Shown here piece after piece: positions 15,620-26,109 of a DNA stretch of 64,000 nucleotides (the first letter of the stretch is position 1; each line of letters starts with the position of its first letter). The notes beneath the pieces are model-generated. The model was not told the DNA's origin, searched no databases, and saw only the letters and a program-made list of their open reading frames with translations. Location of the stretch: NCBI RefSeq assembly GCF_016863135.1, contig NZ_BOOH01000046.1:1-64000 (forward strand), in the 5' to 3' direction. Origin of the DNA: Planobispora longispora (GTDB lineage Bacteria; Actinomycetota; Actinomycetes; Streptosporangiales; Streptosporangiaceae). The position numbers and the translations under genes are program-made.

Positions 15620-16059
15620 GCAAGACAGGAGATCTGCTGTCGGAGGCCGCGCTCACCGTCTACCGCCTCAACGGGCAGTTCCTCGGCGTCGGCGACGCGC
15701 TCGCCAGGCCGGTGGGGATGACCGTCGCCTGGTGGCAGGTGCTGAGCGCGGTCCTCGACGAACCCATGTCCGTGGCCGGGATCGCCCGGCTACGGGGGCT
15801 GACCAGGCAGGGCGTGCAGCGGGTCGCCGATCTGCTGGTGGCGGAGGGCCTGGCCGAGTACGAACCCAATCCCGCCCACCGCAGGGCCAAGCTGCTGCGG
15901 CCCACCGCCAGGGGCACGGCCGCGATCGAGCGGATCGGCCCCGACCTGGAGGCGCTGGCGAACCGGGTGATCGACGAGCTCGGCCCGGACGGCCTGGAGC
16001 AGGTGATCGAGGCGCTCAAGCGGCTCTCCGCCGCCCTCGACCGGGTCACTCGTGAGTGA
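15616..16059 (+). CDS. MarR-family transcriptional regulator
   Basis: 147 residues with a winged helix-turn-helix: SVAGIARLRGLTRQGVQRVADLL is the recognition region and EPNPAHRRAKLLRPTARG is the wing. Length and layout are typical of MarR dimers that sense small ligands or oxidation. It is translated from an ATG overlapping the upstream stop. The twin palindromes before the operon are the obvious operators, so autorepression is likely. The inducing signal is unknown. One cysteine-free reading of the sequence argues against simple thiol sensing. Confidence 0.85.
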   Translation: MSKTGDLLSEAALTVYRLNGQFLGVGDALARPVGMTVAWWQVLSAVLDEPMSVAGIARLRGLTRQGVQRVADLLVAEGLAEYEPNPAHRRAKLLRPTARGTAAIERIGPDLEALANRVIDELGPDGLEQVIEALKRLSAALDRVTRE

Positions 16060-16142
16060 GAAGTCCCGGCCGGTCGTCTCGACCCACTCGCGTCTCCGGG
16101 CGGCCGGGAGAGCTCCCGCACAGGCGCCGGGGCGGCTCTGAC

Positions 16143-16176
16143 GGGGACGCCCGCGACGGTGGTCGCGGGCGTCCCC
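16143..16176. terminator. Bidirectional terminator between marR and pheT
   Basis: Perfect 15-bp stem (16143-16157 with 16162-16176) and a GGTG loop, located between convergent genes, so it can serve both strands. Confidence 0.7.
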
Positions 16177-16211
16177 GCCGTCACGCCGGGGACCGCGCGG
16201 AGAATCCGCGG

Positions 16212-18727
16212 TCAGGCGCCGCGGAGCTGGGCGCCGGTGCGCCCGGCGGCCAGGGCCACGGCCGCGTCGCGGGCCGCGGTGGTCTCCTCGACCGTCAGCG
16301 TGCGGTCCGCCGCCCGGAAGCGCAGCGTGTAGGCCAGGGACTTGTTGCCCTCGCCGACCTGCGCGCCGGTGTAGACGTCGAACAACCGGATGGACTCCAG
16401 CAGCCCGCCCGCGCCCTCGCGCAGCGCCGCCTCGACCTCGGCGACCGGGACGCCCGCGCCGACGATCAGCGCGACGTCCTGGGTGGCGACCGGGTAGGCG
16501 GAGACCGGCGGGGTCTGGGCCGGGCCGGGCAGCACGTCCTCCAGCCGGGTCAGCTCCAGCTCCATCGCGCAGGTGCGCGGCGGCAGGCCGTACGCCTCGA
16601 TGACGCGGGGGTGCAGCTCGCCGGCGTGGCCGACGAGCGTGTCACCGACGTGCAGCGCGGCGCAGCGGCCCGGGTGCCAGGGCTCGTGCCGGTCGGCGCG
16701 GACCTGGAGCTCGACGCCCGCCTCGCGGGCCACCGCGCGGGCCGCCTCGACGGCGTCCGCCCAGCTCGCCGGGCGGCCCTTGCCCCACCAGCCGGAGCGC
16801 TCGAACTCCCCGGCCAGCACGACCGCCACCCGCCGCGGCTGGGCGGGCAGCGCGTTCTCGATCGAGGCCAGCTCGTCCTCGGTGGGACGGCGGTCCACGC
16901 CGAGCACCGGGGCCCGCTCCGGGGCGTCCGCGGACGGCCGGTAGACCAGGCCCGTCTCGAACAGCGCCACGTCGCCGAAGCCGCGGCCCACGTTGCGGAC
17001 CAGGGTCTTCAGCAGGCCCGGCAGCAGGGTGGTCCGCATCAGCGGCTCGTCCTCGCTGAGCGGGTTGGCCAGCCGTACGGCGCGGCGGCGGGCGTCGTCC
17101 GCGGGCAGCTGCAGGTTGTCGAAGTCGCGCTCCCCGACGAAGGGGTAGGCCAGGACCTCGACGTAGCCCGCGGCGGCCAGCGCCCGGCCGGCCCGGCGGC
17201 GCAGCCGCTGACCCTCGGTGAGGCCGGCGCCCGCCGGGGCGGCGGGCAGGACCGAGGGCAGGTTCTCGTAGCCCTCGAGCCGGATGACCTCCTCGGCGAG
17301 GTCGTTCGGGTCGGTCAGGTCGGGCCGCCAGGAGGGCGGGGTGACCGTCAGCATGTCGTCGCCGGTGACCGCGAGCATGGCCGCCATCTCGTCGGCCGGC
17401 GTGACGGCGCCGCTCTCGACCGTGCAGCCGACCTGCTCCAGGCGGCGGACCACGGTCTCGCGGTCGTAGGGCACTCCGGCGACCTTGCCGGGGTGGTCGC
17501 TCGGGATGGAGATCCGGACCGGCTCGACCGCGACCTCGGCGTGGGTGACGCCCGGCTGGATCGTGCCGCCGCCCAGCTCGGCCAGGAGCCGGACCGCGCG
17601 CCAGGAGGCGTACAGCGGCAGCTCCCGGTCCACGCCCCGCTCGAAGCGCTTGGACGCCTCGCTGACCAGGTTGTGCCGGCGGGACATGCGCGCGGTGCCG
17701 CTGGCGGAGAAGTGCGCGGCCTCGATGACGATGTCGGTGGACTCGTCGGAGATCTCGGTGTGCAGGCCGCCCATGGTCCCGGCCATCGAGATGGCCCCGG
17801 AGGAGTCGGTGATCAGGATGTCCTCGGGGTGGAGCGTGCGCACGACGTGGTCGAGCGTCTCCAGGGTCTCCCCGGGAACGGTGCGGCGCACCACGATCTC
17901 ACCCGTGAGCCTGGTGGCGTCGAAGGCGTGCAGCGGCTGGCCGAGCTCCAGCATCACGTAGTTGGTGACGTCGACGGCCAGCGAGACCGGGCGCATGCCC
18001 GCCCGGGTCAGCCGGGCCCGCAGCCAGAAGGGGCTGGGCGCGTGCGGGTCGAAGCCGTCGATCCGGCGCAGCACGAACCGGTCGCACGCGGTCGGGTCGG
18101 CGATGGAGGCCGGGTAGGACGGGCCGGACTCCGCCGGCGGGGAGATGTCGGCCGGGTCGCGGAACGGCACGCCGAAGGCGGTGGCGACCTCGCGGGCCAC
18201 GCCCCGGATGGACAGCGCGTAGCCGATGTCCGGGGTGATCTCCAGCTCGATGACGTCCTCGCGCAGGCCGAGCAGCTCGACCACGTCGGCGCCGATCGGG
18301 GTGCCCTCGGGCAGCACCATGATGCCCGAGTGGTCGTCGCCCAGGCCCAGCTCGCGCTCCGAGCAGATCATGCCCTCGGACAGGCGGCCGTAGGTCTTGC
18401 GGGCGCCGACCTCGAAGCCGCCGGGCAGCACGCCGCCGGGCAGCACGACCGGGACCCGGTCGCCGGCGACGAAGTTGGTCGCGCCGCACACGATCTGGCG
18501 CGGGGCGGCCTCGCCGACCTCGACCTGGCAGTGCCGGATGGGCTTCTTGAAGCCCTCCAGCTCCTCGACGGACAGCACCTCGCCGACGACGACGTTCTTC
18601 ACGTCGTGGCCGTAGGAGGTGACGGCCTCCAGCTTGAGGCCGGCCGCGGTCAGCTTGTCGGCGATCTCGTGGGCGGTGGCGGCGGGGAGATCGACGTACT
18701 CCCGCAGCCATGAAAGCGGGACCTTCA

Positions 18728-18728
<1 letters not shown>
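16212..18728 (-). CDS. pheT: Phenylalanyl-tRNA synthetase beta subunit
   Basis: Partner of PheS in the (alpha-beta)2 enzyme that charges tRNA-Phe. The 838-residue length is standard. The N-terminus [15 protein letters not shown] is followed by an EMAP-type tRNA-binding domain (about 40-150), B3/B4 editing and B5 domains in the middle, and a C-terminal ferredoxin-like anticodon-binding domain starting near [14 protein letters not shown]. The ATG at 18728 shares one base with the pheS stop (TGATG), so the subunits are co-translated. The shared terminator at 16143-16176 follows. Confidence 0.96.
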
Positions 18729-21059
<2,331 letters not shown>

Positions 21060-21164
21060 GACCCCGCCTCCTCGACGCTACATCGCCGACAATAGCGGGT
21101 TTCCCGCGTTCTACGGCAGCCTCGGCGCCGGTCCGCGGGGCACGGCGGGACCGGGCCGGGCGGT

Positions 21165-21998
21165 TTACGGCGCCGGGTCGCGGGCGGCAACCGGGGAGGC
21201 CGCCCGCTGGGACCGGGCGGAGGCGTACAGGCAGACCGCGGCGGCGGTGGCGAGGTTGAGGCTCTCGGCCCTGCCGTAGATCGGCACCCGGACGACGTCG
21301 TCGGCCAGCCGCAGGATCTCCTCCGGCAGCCCCCACGCCTCGTTGCCGAAGATCCACGCGGTGGGCCCGGACAGGTCCACGTCGTCCAGCGTGCGGGTGC
21401 CGGCGCCGTCGGCGGCGAGCACCCGCAGCCCGGCCTCCTTCAGCTCCCGTACGGCCTGCGCCACCGGGACCCCCGTGACGACCGGGAGGTGGAACAGGCT
21501 GCCCGCGCTGGCCCGCACGCACTTGCCGTTGTAGGGGTCCACCGAGGCGTCGGTGAAGACGACCGCGTCGGCGCCGGCGGCGTCGGCCGAGCGCAACACG
21601 GTCCCGGCGTTGCCGGGGTCGCGGACGTGCGCCAGGACGGTCACCAGGCGGGCGCCGGCGGTGACGGCGCGCTCCAGCGGCACGTGCACGAACCCGCACA
21701 CGGCCAGCAGGCCCTGCGGGGTGACCGTCTGGGCGAGTTCGGCCATGACCTCGCCGCTGGCCCGGTGGACGGGGACGCCCGCGTCCCGCGCGGCGGCGAC
21801 GATGTCGGCGTGCCGGATCTCGGCCTCCGCCGTGGTGAACAGCTCCGTGACGACGCCGTCCAGCGCCAGGGCCTCCCGGACCGCCTGCGGCCCCTCGGCC
21901 AGGAAGGACCGGTCACGGTCCCGGAAGGCCCGTTTGGTCAGCCTGCGCGCGGCCTTGACCCGCGGCGACTTGATGTTGGTGAGTTCGGACCCCGCCAT
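21165..21998 (-). CDS. TrmH/SpoU-family RNA 2'-O-methyltransferase
   Basis: Predicted SPOUT-class enzyme that methylates ribose 2'-OH in rRNA or tRNA using S-adenosylmethionine. The 277 residues include an N-terminal L30e-like substrate-binding domain (SPRVKAARRLTKRAFRDRD) and the three SpoU motifs: RDPGNAGTVLRSADA, IFGNEAWGLPEE and IYGRAESLNLATAAAVCLY. Downstream of the rplT terminator. The exact target nucleotide is not assignable; 23S rRNA is usual for this group. The 105-base gap to the histidine kinase contains a small GCGGG/CCCGC hairpin. Confidence 0.88.
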   Translation of the reverse strand: MAGSELTNIKSPRVKAARRLTKRAFRDRDRSFLAEGPQAVREALALDGVVTELFTTAEAEIRHADIVAAARDAGVPVHRASGEVMAELAQTVTPQGLLAVCGFVHVPLERAVTAGARLVTVLAHVRDPGNAGTVLRSADAAGADAVVFTDASVDPYNGKCVRASAGSLFHLPVVTGVPVAQAVRELKEAGLRVLAADGAGTRTLDDVDLSGPTAWIFGNEAWGLPEEILRLADDVVRVPIYGRAESLNLATAAAVCLYASARSQRAASPVAARDPAP

Positions 21999-22028
21999 AC
22001 CCGTCCTTCGAGAAACCCGAGAATGCGA

Positions 22029-22062
22029 ACGCGGCCCACAGCGTGATCGCTGTGGGCCGCGT
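22029..22062 (-). terminator. Terminator of the infC-rpmI-rplT operon
   Basis: Perfect 14-bp stem (22029-22042 with 22049-22062) and a 6-base loop, 38 bases past the rplT stop on the minus strand. Confidence 0.75.
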
Positions 22063-22100
22063 GCCGTACGAGAACCGGATCAGCCCGGCGCGAACCGCGG

Positions 22101-22484
22101 TTACTGGGCGACCGGCGCGTTCACGTTCGCCGGGAGGGCCTTCTTGGCGGCCTCGACCAGCGTCGCGAACGTCGCGGCGTCGTTGACCGCGAGGTCGGCG
22201 AGGATCTTGCGGTCCACGTGGATCTCCGCGAGGCGCAGACCCTGGATGAGCCGGTTGTAGGTGATGCCGTTCTGGCGGGCAGCGGCGTTGATGCGCTGGA
22301 TCCAGAGACGGCGGAAGGCGCCCTTGCGGTCCTTGCGGTCGCGGTAGGCGTAGGTCATCGAGTGGAGCATCTGCTCCTTGGCCTTGCGGTACAGACGCGA
22401 CCGCTGCCCCCGGTAACCGCTCGCCCGCTCGAGAACGACCCTGCGCTTCTTCTTGGCGTTGATCGCCCGCTTCACGCGTGCCAT
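22101..22484 (-). CDS. rplT: Ribosomal protein bL20
   Basis: Early-assembly 50S protein that binds 23S rRNA. The 127 residues have the basic N-terminal helix [19 protein letters not shown] followed by the conserved [14 protein letters not shown] segment and a globular C-terminal half. In some bacteria L20 represses its own operon by binding the infC/rpmI leader; here the mechanism is unknown. Third gene of infC-rpmI-rplT, 22 bases after rpmI. Confidence 0.97.
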   Translation of the reverse strand: MARVKRAINAKKKRRVVLERASGYRGQRSRLYRKAKEQMLHSMTYAYRDRKDRKGAFRRLWIQRINAAARQNGITYNRLIQGLRLAEIHVDRKILADLAVNDAATFATLVEAAKKALPANVNAPVAQ

Positions 22485-22506
22485 GTGTATCTATCTCCCC
22501 GGGTCG

Positions 22507-22701
22507 TTACTTAGCGAGCAGCTTCTTGATCTTCTTGGTGTCGGCGTCGGAGAGCACGACTTCGGGCTTGAGACGACGCGTCAAGGTGGAGGACTTCCAC
22601 TCGTTGTAGTGCGCGCGGTTGGCGCGGCGGCGCTTGATCTTGCCGGTGCCGGTGAGCCGGAACCGCTTCTTCGCACCACTGTGCGTCTTCATCTTCGGCA
22701 T
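22507..22701 (-). CDS. rpmI: Ribosomal protein bL35
   Basis: Small basic 50S protein of 64 residues: [14 protein letters not shown] is the universal start, followed by [16 protein letters not shown]. It sits between infC and rplT as in most bacteria. The 130-base gap before it contains a 9-bp stem (22772-22780 with 22783-22791) and a shorter stem-loop, which could be attenuation or mRNA-processing structures. Confidence 0.96.
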   Translation of the reverse strand: MPKMKTHSGAKKRFRLTGTGKIKRRRANRAHYNEWKSSTLTRRLKPEVVLSDADTKKIKKLLAK

Positions 22702-22831
22702 CTGAGCCGTCTCTCCCTCGATCGTGCCGATGTCCCGGGCCGGTAACCCGAGTCAAGGGCATGCCTGACTGCGAGACCGGACCCGGTCTCGGATTCATCT
22801 CGCGACTGCCTGAGCGTTCAGGCTATGCGAG

Positions 22832-23464
22832 TCACTCCTGCGGGGCGGACGCCTGCTCGGCGGGCACCTGCTCGGCGGGCGCCGGGGCCTCTCCCGCGGA
22901 CTCCTCGTCTCGTCGCGCCTTGGCCGCGGCCTTTTCGGCCTTGGCCTCAGCCTTCTTCTTGTGCGGGCCGATCACCATGATCATGTTTCGGCCGTCCTGC
23001 TTGGGCTGGGACTCCACGAAGCCGAGCTCCGTGACGTCCTCCGCCAGCCGCTGCAGGAGCCGGAAACCCAGCTCGGGCCGGGACTGCTCCCGTCCGCGGA
23101 ACATGATCGTGACCTTGACCTTGTCTCCCGCCTTGAGGAACCGCACCACGTGACCCTTCTTGGTCTCGTAGTCGTGCGGGTCGATCTTCGGCCGGAGCTT
23201 GATCTCCTTGATGATCGTGTAAGCCTGGTTGCGGCGCGCCTCGCGTGCCTTCATGGCCGACTCGTACTTGAACTTGCCGTAGTCCATGAGCTTGCACACG
23301 GGCGGGCGGGCCGTGGCCGCGACCTCCACGAGGTCGAGGTCGGCCTCCTGAGCCAGCTTCAGAGCATCGCCGATGGAGACGATGCCCACCTGTTCGCCGT
23401 TCGGGCCGACGAGGCGCACCTCGGGCACACGAATACGGTCGTTGATGCGGGGCTCGGCGCTGAT
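22832..23464 (-). CDS. infC: Translation initiation factor IF-3, probable AUC start
   Basis: Binds the 30S subunit and checks start-codon pairing. The ATG/GTG-initiated frame would begin at [13 protein letters not shown] (23428), cutting off the conserved IF-3 N-terminal segment. Extending 12 codons upstream restores [12 protein letters not shown], exactly the family's N-terminus. The first codon is then ATC at 23464, four bases after a perfect AGGAGG (23469-23474). No ATG, GTG or TTG fits. Rare AUU/AUC starts on infC underlie IF-3 autoregulation in other bacteria. The 210-residue product ends in an acidic Ala/Glu/Pro tail. The function is certain; the start is inferred. Confidence 0.9.
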   Translation of the reverse strand: MSAEPRINDRIRVPEVRLVGPNGEQVGIVSIGDALKLAQEADLDLVEVAATARPPVCKLMDYGKFKYESAMKAREARRNQAYTIIKEIKLRPKIDPHDYETKKGHVVRFLKAGDKVKVTIMFRGREQSRPELGFRLLQRLAEDVTELGFVESQPKQDGRNMIMVIGPHKKKAEAKAEKAAAKARRDEESAGEAPAPAEQVPAEQASAPQE

Positions 23465-23576
23465 GGGGCCTCCTAGGTTGCGATCCGCTGCCCCCCTGTG
23501 GGGCGGCTACCACGTGCTCGATCGTGCCGGGAGGTTGCGCCTGGCGCATCCGCTGGCGGACGCGGAACGCAAATTG

Positions 23577-23599
23577 CCCCGCACGTCGCGCATGCGGGG
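23577..23599 (-). promoter_or_regulatory. Terminator-like hairpin in the infC leader
   Basis: A 7-bp GC stem (23577-23583 with 23593-23599) and a 9-base loop, followed on the minus strand by CAATTTG, lie about 113 bases upstream of the infC AUC. Position suits transcription attenuation or an IF-3/L20 feedback structure; neither is demonstrated. A likely infC promoter is farther upstream near 23740-23770. Confidence 0.35.
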
Positions 23600-23784
23600 C
23601 CACACGAGCTCACGAACCTCGAAGCCGTAAGCTCCCCGGTTTTACCCGGTGTGATCCTTGACCTGCCGACCTCACGGTCGGCCAGGTGGGAGGGAGACCT
23701 CCGCTTGCGCGTCCAGCAGGCATGCCGGACCGATCGAGTAGCTACGTTACCACAACACCGCGCGACCTCGGAATCATCCTTCCC

Positions 23785-23809
23785 ATATAAAGATGATCGA
23801 TATATAAAG
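23785..23809 (+). promoter_or_regulatory. AT-rich direct repeats before padR
   Basis: Two copies of ATATAAAG (23785-23792 and 23802-23809), 17 bases apart start to start, lie directly before the padR ATG in otherwise GC-rich DNA. They include -10-like TATA sequences and could be both promoter and PadR operator. Confidence 0.4.
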
Positions 23810-23814
23810 AAGGC

Positions 23815-24228
23815 ATGAGTGACCGACCGATGCAGGAGCCGACGTTCCTCATCCTCACCGCCCTCGCCGCGGGCCCCCAGCACGGCTACGGAATGATCAC
23901 CGACGTCCAGGAGATCTCCGCCGGCCGGGTACGGCTGCGCGCGGGCACCCTCTACGCCGCCCTGGACCGACTCCAGGCCGAGAACCTCATCGCCGTCGAC
24001 CGGGAGGAGATCGTGGACGGCCGCGTCCGCCGCTACTACCGGCTGACCGAGGAGGGCGGCGCCCGGCTGGCCGCCGAGGCCGAACGCCTGCGCCGGCACG
24101 CCGAGGCCGCCACCGCCCGCCTGCGCGCCCGCCTCGCCGGAGGCGCGCTGTCCTCTCACGCCCTCCGCAACCGGCCGCTCGACGGGAAGACCCCGTTCCG
24201 GCGCGGCCTCGCGGGAGGTGCGGCGTGA
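23815..24228 (+). CDS. PadR-family transcriptional regulator
   Basis: 137 residues with the PadR winged helix: FLILTALAAGPQHGYGMITDVQEIS, then VRLRAGTLYAALDRLQAENLI (recognition helix) and RRYYRLTEEGGARL (wing). A short C-terminal helix covers the dimerisation part, and the last 20 residues look unstructured. It overlaps the next gene (stop TGA with GTGA). This pairing of PadR with a membrane protein is common in actinobacteria and usually forms an autoregulated unit. The inducing signal is not known. Confidence 0.85.
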   Translation: MSDRPMQEPTFLILTALAAGPQHGYGMITDVQEISAGRVRLRAGTLYAALDRLQAENLIAVDREEIVDGRVRRYYRLTEEGGARLAAEAERLRRHAEAATARLRARLAGGALSSHALRNRPLDGKTPFRRGLAGGAA

Positions 24229-24232
24229 GCGA

Positions 24233-24352
24233 GCCGATGGACGGCAGCGGCGCGAACGCGATCGGCGGAGGAGGTCACGTGAGCGAGCGGAGCGCACGGG
24301 CCGATGAACACGGCAGCGACGTGAACACGGCCGGCGGAGGAGGTCACGTGAG
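24233..24352 (+). repeat. In-frame duplicated Shine-Dalgarno/GTG module
   Basis: Copies at 24233-24283 and 24300-24352 end in an identical 20-mer (GGCGGAGGAGG plus TCACGTGAG) at 69-base spacing. Each 20-mer contains a strong ribosome-binding site and a GTG (24279 and 24348), both in the same frame as the earliest GTG at 24225. Confidence 0.75.
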
Positions 24353-25304
24353 TGCTCTGGAGACCCGCTACCGCAGGCTGCTGGCCTGGTACCCCGCGGA
24401 CCACCGGGCGCACCACGAGGAGGAGATGCTCGGGGTGCTCCTGGCCGGGGCCGAGCCGGGCCGCAGGCTCCCCGACCCGCGTGACGTCTTCGACCTCCTC
24501 CGCGGCGCGGTCGTCATCCGCGCCCAGCGGCTTCTCGGGCCCGAGTCGTCCGCTCACTGGCGCGACGCGCTGAACGTGGCCGCGCTCGTCGCCCCGATCT
24601 TCTTCCTCGTCACCCTGACCGCCCCCATCACCATCACGTTGTTCGTCAGCGGGACGGCGTCCCTGCGCGACCATCTGCTCGCCCTCGGCCTGGTGTTCCT
24701 GCCGAACGCGCTCATTCTCCTGCTGGCGCTGCGCGGGCCGCGCTGGGCGGCGATGGCCTGGGCGTGGACCTGGGGCCTGGGCGGCTCCGTGCTGACCTAC
24801 TACGGGTCCATGGTCCTGTTCGGGGAGGGGGCCGTCGCGGCGGAGGGGCCCGATCCCTCCTTCATCCTGTCCCAGTCCCCGCCGGGTGTCGTCACCGCCC
24901 TGCTGATGACCTTCGCCTCCCGCCCGGCCGAGGGCGTGGACCTGATGGGACGCGGCACCCTGCTCCGCTGGACGGCCGTCTCCACACTGACGCTGGCGGT
25001 GACGACCCTCATCTGGAACGCGTTCATGGTCGACCTCTTCATCGACCAGATGGCCGTCCCGGCCCTGGTCGCCATGGCCTGCGGGGCCGGTTGCCGCACC
25101 CCGGTGGGCCGGCGCGCCGTCCTGCTCCTGCTCCCGATCATCCTGACGGTCGCGGGCCAGCAGGTCTTCGCGCAGATCCAGCTGCGGGGCTGGCCGCCCT
25201 TCCTGGTGGAGATGCTCTTCGTCGCGGTCCTGTTCACCGTGGCCAGGCGCGGCTTCAGGCCGTACGGCTCCGGGACGGTCAGCTCACCCGACCGGATCGC
25301 CTGA
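24348..25304 (+). CDS. Membrane protein partner of PadR, unknown function
   Basis: With the GTG at 24348 the product is 318 residues. It has a soluble N-terminal helix pair (ETRYRRLLAWYPADHRAHHEEEMLGVLL) that resembles PadR-partner proteins of actinobacteria, then about seven membrane segments starting near VAALVAPIFFLVTL. Two earlier in-frame GTG codons (24225, overlapping padR, and 24279) would add 41 or 23 residues of low-complexity Gly-rich sequence. I prefer 24348 because it has GGAGGAGG and abuts the family-like region. Its 3' end overlaps the convergent aroE by 26 bases. Possibly a permease or stress-sensing membrane protein; function not assigned. Confidence 0.75.
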   Translation: MSALETRYRRLLAWYPADHRAHHEEEMLGVLLAGAEPGRRLPDPRDVFDLLRGAVVIRAQRLLGPESSAHWRDALNVAALVAPIFFLVTLTAPITITLFVSGTASLRDHLLALGLVFLPNALILLLALRGPRWAAMAWAWTWGLGGSVLTYYGSMVLFGEGAVAAEGPDPSFILSQSPPGVVTALLMTFASRPAEGVDLMGRGTLLRWTAVSTLTLAVTTLIWNAFMVDLFIDQMAVPALVAMACGAGCRTPVGRRAVLLLLPIILTVAGQQVFAQIQLRGWPPFLVEMLFVAVLFTVARRGFRPYGSGTVSSPDRIA

Positions 25305-26109
25305 GGATCTCGGCCTCCCCGGCCGCACGCATCGCCTCGACGGGGACGTCGGTCCGGCCGGTCATCAGCTCGACCTGCCGGACCGCCTGGTGCAGCAACA
25401 TCGGGAACCCGCCGATCACGGTGCCGCCCGCCCGCTCGACGGCCGCGGCCAGGCGGGTGGGCCAGGGGGCGTAGACCACGTCGAAGACCGCGGGCACCCG
25501 GCCCGCCACCGCCCCGGCGAGATCGTCGGCCGCGCCGGAGGGCAGGGTCGAGACGAGGAGCTCGGCCTCCAGGGCGATGTCGAGCTTGTCGAAGGTGCGC
25601 GTCTCCAGCGCGATCCCGAGCCGCTCGGCCACCTCGGCGGTCTCTCCGGCCCGGGCCGGGTCGCGGACCACCAGGGTCGCCCCGCCCAGCCCCAGCTCGC
25701 GCAGGGCGGCCAGGGTGGAGGCCGCCGTGGCCCCGCCGCCGAGGACCGTCGCCGAGCGGGGCGCGGTCACCCCGGCCTCGGCCAGCGCCTGGACGATGCC
25801 GTACACGTCGGTGTTGTCGCCGTGGCGGGCGCCGTCGCGGAAGACCACCGTGTTGGCCCCGCCCACCTCGACGGCGAGGTCCGAGACCTCGTCGAGCAGC
25901 GGCAGCACGGCCCGCTTGAGCGGCATGGTCAGCGAGAGCCCGGCCCACCCGGGACCGAGCCCGTCCAGCAGGGCCGGCAGCCCCGCCTCGGCGCACTCGA
26001 TCACCTCGTAGCTCCAGCCGTCCAGACCGAGCCCCGCGTAGGCGGCCCGGTGCAGGTACGGCGAGAGCGAGTGGGCGATGGGGGACCCGAGGACCGCGGC
26101 CCGCGTCAT
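25279..26109 (-). CDS. aroE: Shikimate dehydrogenase
   Basis: NADPH-dependent reduction of 3-dehydroshikimate in aromatic amino-acid synthesis. The 276 residues show the substrate site GSPIAHSLSPYLHRAAY at the N-terminus, SLTMPLK with the catalytic lysine at about residue 65, NTDVYG, and the glycine-rich LGGGATAASTLAALRELG for cofactor binding. The ATG at 26109 overlaps the mltG stop as ATGA. It is the last gene of the mltG-aroE pair. The 3' ends of aroE and the PadR partner gene overlap, so there is no space for a conventional terminator between them. Confidence 0.92.
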   Translation of the reverse strand: MTRAAVLGSPIAHSLSPYLHRAAYAGLGLDGWSYEVIECAEAGLPALLDGLGPGWAGLSLTMPLKRAVLPLLDEVSDLAVEVGGANTVVFRDGARHGDNTDVYGIVQALAEAGVTAPRSATVLGGGATAASTLAALRELGLGGATLVVRDPARAGETAEVAERLGIALETRTFDKLDIALEAELLVSTLPSGAADDLAGAVAGRVPAVFDVVYAPWPTRLAAAVERAGGTVIGGFPMLLHQAVRQVELMTGRTDVPVEAMRAAGEAEILRRSGRVS

